Below, piece by piece: positions 6,896-14,595 of a DNA stretch of 46,033 nt. The stretch comes from Treponema sp. UBA937. Its GTDB lineage: Bacteria > Spirochaetota > Spirochaetia > Treponematales > Breznakiellaceae. The stretch lies in the NCBI GenBank assembly GCA_002293455.1, contig DBDH01000112.1, positions 1-46,033 of the forward strand, read 5' to 3'. The position numbers were made by a program, and so were the translations under genes. How positions within the stretch are numbered: position 1 is the first letter of the stretch; every line of letters begins with the position of its first letter. Under the pieces are notes generated by a model that was not told the DNA's origin, made no database searches, and saw only the letters and a program-made list of their open reading frames with translations.

Positions 6896-7822
6896 TCATT
6901 TCTGCTCTGACGCGGAATTCTTTCGGAGCGTACTGCCGTTTAATACGATGACGACTTTTCCTTCCTGGAGGAGTTTTCGATTTTCTTCATGAGACATAAT
7001 GATAAGCGCGTCTTCCCTGTTGATGACAGGATCCGTCGGATTGGCTCCAAAGACCCCTTGGGCGATAATGCGCAGAGGATTGTTTCCCACAAGGCGGATC
7101 AAGGCGTCGTCCATACCGGAAGGAACGGCCCTGAATACGGCATCGGAATTAACATACGTAACAATGCCTTGATTTTTTGCGGTTTCCGGATGCACCATAT
7201 TTCTTTCAAAAAGCAAGTTCATTTCGGAATCCCAGATTTTCGGGAACATGCAGGGAACGGGATAGGCTCTGCTTTGTCTTCCGTGAATGGGCAATTCAGT
7301 GTCGGCAAAAATTACGATTCCCGTATAGGCTCTGCTGGGCACGGGATTCAGTGTTTGAGGAATTTCCACGGCGGTTCTATGTTTTATCAAATGGGAACGG
7401 ATATCTTTCAGATAAATCGTATATCGTGAAGTCATTGACCGCATATCCAAAGAAAGGCTTGGCGGGAATCTGTCCGCCGATAAAGCGGCATTGGACAAAT
7501 TAAATAGAGAATATTCGTTTCTATTGATAAAGTCTCTCAGCGTGTTGGATGAATCAATCAAAAGAGAAGAAAGCGGTTCTTGAATCAGCCGCGGAAATTC
7601 GGTGTCCAGGATTTCTTCGGCCTGGGCCCGCCCCGTGGGAAGTGAAATCCCCGCGGAAGGAAGATCCAGCGATACGGCCGCTTCAACTTGCTGTTTGTCC
7701 CACGCGATGCCGCTTTGCAGACCGATTTGCGGGTTCTGCGCAAAGAGCGGCGCGAACAGCGGCGCAAAAAGAAATGTTCCCGTTATCAGAAAAATGTATC
7801 TTAGAATGATTCGTACATTCAT
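6896..7822 (-). CDS. Exported protein of unknown function
   Basis: 308 residues with a Sec signal peptide: a hydrophobic stretch about 5-27 ending PLFAQ with AxA-like processing near residue 28. The rest is soluble and mixed alpha/beta, with no family recognised. A segment with GIVIFADTELPIHG (about 165-180) and a C-terminal ALIIMSHEENRKLL...VVIVLNGSTL look like ordered beta strands. It is the last gene of a leftward operon after the TPR lipoprotein and lytic transglycosylase (16-base gap). AAAGG lies about 12 bases before the ATG. Context suggests an envelope or periplasmic-flagellum-related role; this is inference. Confidence 0.7.
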   Translation of the reverse strand: MNVRIILRYIFLITGTFLFAPLFAPLFAQNPQIGLQSGIAWDKQQVEAAVSLDLPSAGISLPTGRAQAEEILDTEFPRLIQEPLSSLLIDSSNTLRDFINRNEYSLFNLSNAALSADRFPPSLSLDMRSMTSRYTIYLKDIRSHLIKHRTAVEIPQTLNPVPSRAYTGIVIFADTELPIHGRQSRAYPVPCMFPKIWDSEMNLLFERNMVHPETAKNQGIVTYVNSDAVFRAVPSGMDDALIRLVGNNPLRIIAQGVFGANPTDPVINREDALIIMSHEENRKLLQEGKVVIVLNGSTLRKNSASEQK

Positions 7823-7838
7823 CTATCAATATCCGCCT

Positions 7839-9200
7839 TTATCTTCTTATCGGCGTTTTTAGGCTTCTTCCTTCGCGGAGAATGTCATTTAATTGCATGT
7901 TGTTGGCCCCGGCAAGCGTTTCCGGGTCAACTTCATACGCCAAAGCGATTGACCAAAGGGTTTCGCCTTTTTTTACAAGGTGCGTTCCTTCAAAAACCAG
8001 CGATTCATCAAGCTGCCGGACGGTTCCGGTATAGGGGCCTATTTCTTTTAAAGCAGGAATAATAACTGTTCCGCCGATTCTCAGGAAGCGGGGCTGCAAA
8101 CCGGCGTTGAGTTCCAGGATTTGGGGCACGGAAACCTCATAATGGCTTGAAAGCGCGGAAAGGGTATCCCCGGAACGGATAGTATGCATGTAGTATTTCA
8201 CGAGCGGCGCCGATGTATCTTCTAAAACAGTTTTGACCGCCGCAATATCGGCGGCTTTTACCTTGAGAAAATAACCGCTGCCGGGAGGCGTAACCGTATA
8301 GTTCAGTTCCCGGTTCGCCAGTGTTAAATCATCGGGATTGATTCCGGCTTTTTCGGCCAGCAGGCCAAGGTCAACGCTTCGGTCCAAAGCGATTCTTTCC
8401 CATTGGGGATCTTCCGGCCAGTCCGCGTCAATTCCATACATTCCGGCATTAAGAAGCATATGGGAAACCGCCAGGAATTTGGGAACATAATGAATCGTTT
8501 CGGTTTTCAGGGCGTTTCTTTCACAGAGTTCCCAATAATTATTGGTCCCGGCATTCCGGGAAGCTCTGCTTACCGCCCCAAGTCCGGCATTATAAGCCGC
8601 CAGCGCCAAAGCCCAATCATGAAAATAGTTGTAATTATCCTGTAATTTCCGCAGCGCCCCGACCGTGGATTTCCAAAAATCCCGCCGTTCATCCAGCCAC
8701 TCGGTTACATGCATATCAAAAGGATCGATGCTGTTTTGCATAAACTGCCAAAGCCCCGCGGCTCCGGACTTGCTGAGCGCCGTGGGAAGATAGGCCGATT
8801 CGATTACCGGAAGGTAAGCCAATTCCGGCGGCAGTCCTATCTTTTCAATTTCCTGTCTGATAAAACCAATGTAGGGGCCGCTTCTTTCCATAACCGTCTC
8901 GAGCCAATTGATGCCGCCGGGACTGGAATACTGCTTGATATAATGCTGCGTTAAGGCTTCGTCGAGTCCGCCGATGCTGAGCGGAACATCACCTTCGCCG
9001 TGCCATTGGAAATGGACCGGGATGTTCGCCGGAACCTGTCTTACAGGCCGGTTCACAGCCGCTTCTTCGCTATCAAGCGGCAGTTCGGGAAGATCCGCGG
9101 CGGGAAGATCGGCGGATGGAACTTCGGCGGAAAACAGACACATCAAAATCGATAAAAACAGCCCCGCCGCGCAAAGGCTTTTTTTATGAAATCGGAACAT
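7839..9200 (-). CDS. MltD-like lytic transglycosylase with two LysM domains
   Basis: Periplasmic murein hydrolase cleaving the MurNAc-GlcNAc glycan bond with 1,6-anhydro ring formation. Order: signal sequence (about 1-25), low-complexity linker, SLT domain (about 105-235) with catalytic Glu134 in LPVIESAY, SGAAGLWQFM and AYNAG, then LysM repeats at about 338-382 and 406-450 that bind peptidoglycan. ATG 9200 is preferred over the in-frame start at 9239 because GGGGAAAGG precedes it and it overlaps the upstream TGA by one base (TGATG). Spirochaetes need wall remodelling for periplasmic flagella, so a link to flagellar growth or division is plausible. Confidence 0.88.
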   Translation of the reverse strand: MFRFHKKSLCAAGLFLSILMCLFSAEVPSADLPAADLPELPLDSEEAAVNRPVRQVPANIPVHFQWHGEGDVPLSIGGLDEALTQHYIKQYSSPGGINWLETVMERSGPYIGFIRQEIEKIGLPPELAYLPVIESAYLPTALSKSGAAGLWQFMQNSIDPFDMHVTEWLDERRDFWKSTVGALRKLQDNYNYFHDWALALAAYNAGLGAVSRASRNAGTNNYWELCERNALKTETIHYVPKFLAVSHMLLNAGMYGIDADWPEDPQWERIALDRSVDLGLLAEKAGINPDDLTLANRELNYTVTPPGSGYFLKVKAADIAAVKTVLEDTSAPLVKYYMHTIRSGDTLSALSSHYEVSVPQILELNAGLQPRFLRIGGTVIIPALKEIGPYTGTVRQLDESLVFEGTHLVKKGETLWSIALAYEVDPETLAGANNMQLNDILREGRSLKTPIRR

Positions 9201-10282
9201 CAGAACCTTTCCCCATAATAGATTCCCGCCCATTCCCATTGCGCGTGAATTTCAGGATCAGCCGGAAAATAAATCTTACGGAAATAAAGATACCAGACGG
9301 AAATCCGGTCCCAGCCCCAAGTCCGCAGGAACGCTTCGTTTGCGTTGGAATTAATATCGATTTCTTCCGCGTATCGGATTCTTCTTGCCAGCATGTTGTC
9401 GTAGAGGCTGAAATCGGCCATGCCGGAATTTTCCATATAATCTTGTTCCCAGGAACGGGCAAAGAAATTGACCGATGCCCTGTACCGATCTAATCTGGCA
9501 CTGTTTCCGGTGTTCAAAGCCGCTTTAACCGCTGAAACGAGGGAATTTAAGCTGTCAAAAGTCCAATCTTTTTTCGATTTATTAAAATCTACCAATTGTT
9601 TCGCGTAAATCTGCGCGTCAGGGAAACCGGGAATAACGGCATCGTAATAATAAGGCAAAAATTGAGTGTAGGATTGAATTGCCTTATCCCAATCTCCTGT
9701 TTGTTCATAGGCCTGTCCGAGCATAAAATACGCGGTTCCCAAATTGATTTTTTCGGAAAAACGGGAAATTAATTCCTCATAATACCAAACCAATTGATCC
9801 GGACGGTCCACAAGCTCAATCAATTGATTAAGACAAATAAGATGTATCGATTCGTCCTGGACCGTTAAATCAGGATAATTTTTTATAATGAGATCGAAAT
9901 ACAGAGCCGCAACCGGCGCCGCGTCCTGCTGAATATAAGCGTAACCGATCATCAAGAGATAAAAAGCATTGTAGATATCAAGGGGATGTGTATCGACCCA
10001 GGCCGATAAAAAATTGCTCAATTTACCGTATTCTTTCAGGCGGACATATTCGTTGGCAATTTCCCGGACTATCGCGAATTGATGTTCTCCGGGGCCCGGT
10101 TCCTGTTCAAGAAGATTGAACAAATCCTGTAAATTTTCCTGATATTTATCCGATCCTGTGGTATAGTAAGGGTCAATAATTGCCGATTTACCGGATGACG
10201 CGTTACATGCAGTAAAAAAGAGGATAAAAAAAATGAAAGAGAAAAAAAATGTTGATTTGTTTGAAATGAGACAAACATTCAC
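9200..10282 (-). CDS. TPR-type lipoprotein
   Basis: A 360-residue lipoprotein. It has a hydrophobic N-terminus with the lipobox-like LFFTAC (Cys about 26), then helical repeats resembling tetratricopeptides, clearest at INLGTAYFMLGQAYEQTGDWDKAIQSY (about 180-206). It probably scaffolds an envelope complex with the lytic transglycosylase it overlaps by one base. The start is GTG (10282); the nearby ATG at 10278 is out of frame. The promoter -10 ends seven bases before this GTG, so the message is probably leaderless. Exact partners are unknown. Confidence 0.75.
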   Translation of the reverse strand: MNVCLISNKSTFFFSFIFFILFFTACNASSGKSAIIDPYYTTGSDKYQENLQDLFNLLEQEPGPGEHQFAIVREIANEYVRLKEYGKLSNFLSAWVDTHPLDIYNAFYLLMIGYAYIQQDAAPVAALYFDLIIKNYPDLTVQDESIHLICLNQLIELVDRPDQLVWYYEELISRFSEKINLGTAYFMLGQAYEQTGDWDKAIQSYTQFLPYYYDAVIPGFPDAQIYAKQLVDFNKSKKDWTFDSLNSLVSAVKAALNTGNSARLDRYRASVNFFARSWEQDYMENSGMADFSLYDNMLARRIRYAEEIDINSNANEAFLRTWGWDRISVWYLYFRKIYFPADPEIHAQWEWAGIYYGERF

Positions 10283-10288
10283 AGCCGC

Positions 10289-10340
10289 ATCCTATCACAG
10301 GTTCTTCCTATTGGCAAGAGAACCATAGTATGGTTATAAT
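10289..10340. promoter_or_regulatory. Divergent promoters sharing one -35 sequence
   Basis: Rightward: TTGGCA (10311-10316), 18-base spacer, TATAAT (10335-10340). Leftward: TTGCCA (10317-10312), 17-base spacer, TAGGAT (10294-10289) with a TG extension. The -35 boxes occupy the same DNA, TTGGCAA, read on opposite strands. Predicted starts are about 10347 and 10282, within 0-2 bases of the start codons at 10349 and 10282. Confidence 0.6.
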
Positions 10341-10348
10341 GGTTTTGT

Positions 10349-10903
10349 ATGCACACAAGGTTTGAACGAAAAATAGCTGCGAAAATATCGTTTTTTATCG
10401 GTCTTTTACTCATGCTTCTGGGAATTGCTTCTCTCCTTGGAACAATTTCCGGTACATCCCGCGCTTCCATTTTTTTTTCCTTCCTTGTAGTAATTATCGG
10501 CGCGGTTTTCGCGGTAATAGCGGTAACCTTGAATAAAAAATCTCTGTATTTTTTTATTGCCGCCTGTTTTCTCCAGACGGGATTTTTTCTCTTTTTATCG
10601 TCTTTGAATATCTTTCCTTTTTCTTTGTCTCAGTCCTGGCCGTTGTTTTCAGTATTTGCCGGACTTTCGCTTATTATAGCCGGATGGCGCAGATACGCTT
10701 CTTTCAAGCCAAGGTACATGGTCCCTTCCATCGCGTTTGTGATTCTTGGATGCGTTCTTCTCATGTTTTCGTTTGATGTGGTTCCTTTTTCGTTTGTTCA
10801 GTTTGTGTTGAATTGGTGGCCCTTGGTTCTGGTTTTAGCGGGATTAATCCTGGTTTTGGTTTCTTTGGGGAACAAAACCAAACCGGAGGATGCCCATAAG
10901 TGA
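10349..10903 (+). CDS. Small integral membrane protein (DUF5668/LiaF-like)
   Basis: 184 residues with about six hydrophobic helices (roughly 12-32, 38-58, 65-85, 92-110, 124-142, 152-172) and short loops. The repeated pattern of paired helices with a W-P-L turn (SWPLFSVFAGL, NWWPLVLVLAGL) recalls LiaF/DUF5668-type membrane segments. No Shine-Dalgarno precedes the ATG, and the TATAAT box ends eight bases upstream, so translation is likely leaderless. Its TGA overlaps the GTG start of the next gene, indicating a two-gene operon with the TPR lipoprotein. Function unknown. Confidence 0.7.
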   Translation: MHTRFERKIAAKISFFIGLLLMLLGIASLLGTISGTSRASIFFSFLVVIIGAVFAVIAVTLNKKSLYFFIAACFLQTGFFLFLSSLNIFPFSLSQSWPLFSVFAGLSLIIAGWRRYASFKPRYMVPSIAFVILGCVLLMFSFDVVPFSFVQFVLNWWPLVLVLAGLILVLVSLGNKTKPEDAHK

Positions 10904-12648
10904 TCTTCCATGAAGATGAAAAAACACAAATCAAGTTTGCGCTCTTTTTTTGCGTTCTCGTAATCCTCACCATTTGTTTTTTTTCCTGCGGGGGGCAGCC
11001 GGATATTAAAGAAACTTCCCTGACAGATGTTCAGCCTGTTATTCCGGCTGTTCAACCGGATCCCAGGCCTCAAGGCGGAGGGGTCGCGGAGGAAATTCGG
11101 TCCTTCGTAGAAATCGGGTCTCCTTCATCTTTGATGAAAGCTCTGGATACCATCCGCGTGAGAAATGTAGGTAATTCCGATTACGGCAGAGCCATGAGCG
11201 CCGCCGCGGTAACACTCATGAAAAATATCTATCCTGATATAAAAACAACGCTGCCTATGGCTGATCCTCCTCAAACGCATAGTTACAACCGGATTATACG
11301 GACTGCCCAGGCGGGAGTGTATACGGCTCCTCCCGCGTCATCCGCGGATTATCTTGAACATGTGCTTCCGTTCCTGGCGCTTCTTAATGAGACAAATCCG
11401 GAAAGGCTTTTGGAAGCGGTGCCGGATTTACAAAAAGCTGAAACAATAAATTCCGCTTCGGTACTTGCTCCGTATTTTTTAGGCATTGTGTACGAAAGAA
11501 GCGGCGATTTACAGAACGCGTCCCAGGAATTTACAAAGGCTCACAATCTGTCCGCCGATATGTATCCGGCGGTGTTAGGACTTGCCGGCGTTCAATCCTT
11601 GTTGGGGAACTTTCAGGAAGCTGTCAATATTATTTCGGACTTGGTCATTCAATATCCTGACAACACAACGGTAAAACGCCAGCTTGCTATTGCGTATTAT
11701 AACGCGAAGGATTGGTCACGGGCGGAATCGGCGGTAGCGGAAATCCTTCAGCAAAATCCCAGAGATGGTCAATTTCTGCTGATGCGCGCTCATATCCTGA
11801 TAGAAAGGGGGCAGTACCAGCCGGCTCAGTCTATTCTTGATATATATGCCGGAATTGACAGCACAAACCGTACCTATTTGTTTTTGAGGGCGCGGATTCA
11901 GGCTGAAGGGTACAGAAACGCGGACGCGGCCTTGAATTATTTACGGTCGATTTTAAGAACGAATCCTAATGATGAAGAAGTGGCGGTATATGCCGCGGGG
12001 CTGATGCTGAGATCTTCCCGTCCGGAATCCCAGGAAGAAGGCCGGGATATTCTAAACCGTTATGTAAGCCAGGAAAATCCGTCGGTTCAGGTAAGGGATT
12101 TGGCGGTTCAGGATGCTGTCCGTCGGGAAGCGTGGCGGGAGGCTCAAACCTATTTGGAACCGCTTCTCCAGGACCGGAGATCATTCCAGGATTTGCTGAA
12201 CGCGTATACGATTCAGCGCCGATTGGGCAATAACGCGTCCGCCCTGGCCTTTGCGCGGGAATTATATGAGAAAGATCCTTCTCATGAGGATTCGGCTATT
12301 GCGTATGTTTCCGCTTTAATTGATACGGGGCGGACTTCCGAGGCCGGGAATATCATAGAATCGGAACTTGCCGCGCTGCCCGGAGGAGTTTTGAAAAGCC
12401 GTTATTATTTTCTGCGGAGCCGGCTCAGATCCGGCGAAGATGCCGTAACGAGCGATCTGCGGTCCAGCTTGTTTGAAGACCCCCGCAACCTTGACGCGCT
12501 GACCGCCATGTTCGAGATGTATCATAGAAACCGAGATGAACGCCGGGCTGTCTATTACCTGAAACAGGCTTTGGCGATTGCGCCGGATAATCCGCAGCTT
12601 ATGCGTTACGCGGCGGATTATGCGTCCGCGCTGGGTACATCATTCTGA
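10900..12648 (+). CDS. Large TPR-repeat lipoprotein
   Basis: 582 residues. Starts at GTG 10900, overlapping the previous stop (GTGA), with GGAGG about ten bases upstream. Hydrophobic N-terminus with lipobox-like CFFSC (Cys about 30), a proline/glycine-rich tether, then about ten TPR-like helical pairs from residue 190 to the end (for example YFLGIVYERSGDLQNASQEF). Probably an envelope scaffold. It is distinct from the 9200-10282 TPR lipoprotein but divergently arranged with it around one shared promoter, so the two may be co-regulated. Confidence 0.78.
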   Translation: MIFHEDEKTQIKFALFFCVLVILTICFFSCGGQPDIKETSLTDVQPVIPAVQPDPRPQGGGVAEEIRSFVEIGSPSSLMKALDTIRVRNVGNSDYGRAMSAAAVTLMKNIYPDIKTTLPMADPPQTHSYNRIIRTAQAGVYTAPPASSADYLEHVLPFLALLNETNPERLLEAVPDLQKAETINSASVLAPYFLGIVYERSGDLQNASQEFTKAHNLSADMYPAVLGLAGVQSLLGNFQEAVNIISDLVIQYPDNTTVKRQLAIAYYNAKDWSRAESAVAEILQQNPRDGQFLLMRAHILIERGQYQPAQSILDIYAGIDSTNRTYLFLRARIQAEGYRNADAALNYLRSILRTNPNDEEVAVYAAGLMLRSSRPESQEEGRDILNRYVSQENPSVQVRDLAVQDAVRREAWREAQTYLEPLLQDRRSFQDLLNAYTIQRRLGNNASALAFARELYEKDPSHEDSAIAYVSALIDTGRTSEAGNIIESELAALPGGVLKSRYYFLRSRLRSGEDAVTSDLRSSLFEDPRNLDALTAMFEMYHRNRDERRAVYYLKQALAIAPDNPQLMRYAADYASALGTSF

Positions 12649-12657
12649 TCTGAGAGC

Positions 12658-12686
12658 TTGCCTTAAATAAAAATACCCGCCATATT
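12658..12686 (+). promoter_or_regulatory. Promoter for the M24 peptidase, leaderless geometry
   Basis: TTGCCT (12658-12663), a 17-base spacer and CATATT (12681-12686) place the start at about 12693, the A of the ATG. No Shine-Dalgarno is present. Confidence 0.4.
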
Positions 12687-12692
12687 TATGGG

Positions 12693-13811
12693 ATGGAAAT
12701 GTTCACTAAGAGACGAGAAAAAATGTACAACTGGATGGCGCGGGAAGGCATTGCCATGGTCATGTTTGAAGATACCGAAGGCCGGAGGGACGCTTCTATC
12801 CGATGGCTGACGGGACATCCTATGGACGCGCTTCTGTTCCTGACCGTAGACCGGAGATCGCTTCTCGTGCCCTGGGATATACATTTGGCAAAACTTTTGG
12901 CTCATGTTGACGCGATGCTGCCCTATGCCGATTTTGACCGCCGGTCCACAAAGGCGCTGAGAAGCGCCGCGAAATTATGTAATATTCCGCTCAATTCCAG
13001 AATTGAAATCCCGCCGGTAACGTCCTATCTTTCTTTTTTGGATTATGTTGAAATCTTGGACGGTTACGAAGTGATATGCCGGAATGGCGGGGTTCACGAT
13101 GAAGCGGCCTCCTGCCGGGTTATCAAAGATGAATATGAACTTGAAATATACCGGAAAGCGGCAAAGATAACCAATCACATTATCGATTCGCTTGAAAAAG
13201 AATTCCACAAAAAATCGCTTAAAACCGAAACTGACGCGGCGCTCTTTATAGAAGCGGAATCCCGGAAACTGGGAACAGAGGGAAGCAGTTTTGAAACGCT
13301 TGCGGCAGGTCCCAAGAGAAGTTTCAGCATTCACGCGTTTCCGGGATTTACCAATGAAAGTTTTGTGGAAGACGGGCTTTCTATCCTTGATTTTGGCATA
13401 CGCTATTTTGGTTACGCTACGGATGTAACGCTTACCATCGCGAGAGGAACGCTCTCCAAAGATCAGGAAAAAATGATCGGCCTTGTAGAAAAGGCTTACG
13501 AAAAAGGAAAATCCATGCTCAAAGACGGAACCGCCGCGAAAGATATCGCGAAAGCCGTTGACACGATTTTTGCGCGCGGAAAATATACCATGCCGCATTC
13601 TTTGGGACACGGCGTCGGCCTTGATGTTCACGAAGCGCCTTCTTTCCGCGGCAGAGAAGACAACGATTGGATTTTGCAAAAAGGCATGGTGCTTGCCCTG
13701 GAACCGGGCATCTACAATCCCTTGTTGGGAGGATGCAGGCTGGAAAATGATTTCATTATTACCGAGAAAGGAGCGGAGGTCTTAACAAAGTCGCGGATTA
13801 TACGGGTTTAG
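12693..13811 (+). CDS. M24-family aminopeptidase (Xaa-Pro type)
   Basis: 372 residues with an N-terminal creatinase-like domain (about 1-140) and a C-terminal pita-bread metallopeptidase. All five metal ligands are visible: Asp233 (ILDFG), Asp244 (ATDVTLT), His306 (LGHGVGLDVHEAP), Glu337 (LALEPG) and Glu351 (RLEND). It should remove N-terminal residues next to proline from cytoplasmic peptides. Family members include Xaa-Pro aminopeptidase and dipeptidase, and length fits PepQ/YpdF-like enzymes. Transcribed alone. Confidence 0.88.
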   Translation: MEMFTKRREKMYNWMAREGIAMVMFEDTEGRRDASIRWLTGHPMDALLFLTVDRRSLLVPWDIHLAKLLAHVDAMLPYADFDRRSTKALRSAAKLCNIPLNSRIEIPPVTSYLSFLDYVEILDGYEVICRNGGVHDEAASCRVIKDEYELEIYRKAAKITNHIIDSLEKEFHKKSLKTETDAALFIEAESRKLGTEGSSFETLAAGPKRSFSIHAFPGFTNESFVEDGLSILDFGIRYFGYATDVTLTIARGTLSKDQEKMIGLVEKAYEKGKSMLKDGTAAKDIAKAVDTIFARGKYTMPHSLGHGVGLDVHEAPSFRGREDNDWILQKGMVLALEPGIYNPLLGGCRLENDFIITEKGAEVLTKSRIIRV

Positions 13812-13869
13812 GGAAAATTTCAAACTCGAATATGAGACACCCGCCGCGATGGTAATTCAACACGGGTGC

Positions 13870-13899
13870 TTGACATGAATCTTCTTTTTTTATCATGAT
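13870..13899 (+). promoter_or_regulatory. Promoter for the DUF4912/GH57 operon
   Basis: A consensus TTGACA (13870-13875) with an 18-base spacer to CATGAT (13894-13899) predicts a start near 13906. This makes ATG 13907 the first codon and argues against ATG 13895, which lies inside the -10. Confidence 0.45.
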
Positions 13900-13906
13900 A
13901 AAACGT

Positions 13907-14584
13907 ATGAAGCATTGTACATGTGAAACAAAAACGTATCTTGAAACTTTAACCACTCATGAATTAATAAAAATGGCTGATACGATGGGTATCTTTATTC
14001 CGTGGGATTTAGAGAGAAGTTTTATCATACAGGAATTGCTGGAAGCTGGTGCGGATGTAGAATTTGAAGAAAATCAGGCGGCGGCATTTGCCGGTTCTGT
14101 TCAAGTGCCTGAGTTAGCGCCCCTTCCCAAACGCTATAATATGAATTATCTTGAAGTGTTGCTTCGGGATCCTTTATGGGTTTTTGTTTTTTGGGAGATC
14201 AATTCCCTCGACAGGAAGGCTTATGAGTCATCTCCCTTTTTTAAGGGATATGTTCTTCATGTGATGCCTCTTCCGTTTCAAGGAGTGCCTCCCGATGTAG
14301 AACCTTTTTTCATTTCGGTGGGTAATACCGACAATTCCTGGGGCATTTATCTCGATCCGGATATCAGGTTGTTCCAGGTAAGAATTTGCGCGGACCGGGG
14401 AGAAACAAAAGAGATGATAATTTCTTCCCATCAAATTCTTGTTCCTCAGGCTTTGAATCCCGCTGATGAAGCTGTGCGGAACATTCCAAAATATCCTATG
14501 CTCAATTTGTCCGGAATTGAAGAATTTGAGATACTTCGAAATGTAGACAGGGTTGCCCGGGTCCGCCGGGTTTCCAGAAAGTGA
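13907..14584 (+). CDS. DUF4912-domain protein
   Basis: 225 residues from ATG 13907; an in-frame ATG at 13895 would lie within the promoter. Residues about 15-50 form a small helical region (THELIKMADTMGIFIP). The DUF4912 core follows, with RDPLWVFVFWEI, GIYLDPDIRLFQVRI and SSHQILVP. DUF4912 proteins commonly sit beside GH57/DUF1957 glucan enzymes, as here, and are thought to be accessory carbohydrate-binding-like proteins; this is association only. No signal peptide. The stop overlaps or abuts the next gene. Confidence 0.8.
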   Translation: MKHCTCETKTYLETLTTHELIKMADTMGIFIPWDLERSFIIQELLEAGADVEFEENQAAAFAGSVQVPELAPLPKRYNMNYLEVLLRDPLWVFVFWEINSLDRKAYESSPFFKGYVLHVMPLPFQGVPPDVEPFFISVGNTDNSWGIYLDPDIRLFQVRICADRGETKEMIISSHQILVPQALNPADEAVRNIPKYPMLNLSGIEEFEILRNVDRVARVRRVSRK

Positions 14585-14595
14585 AGGCGGATATC

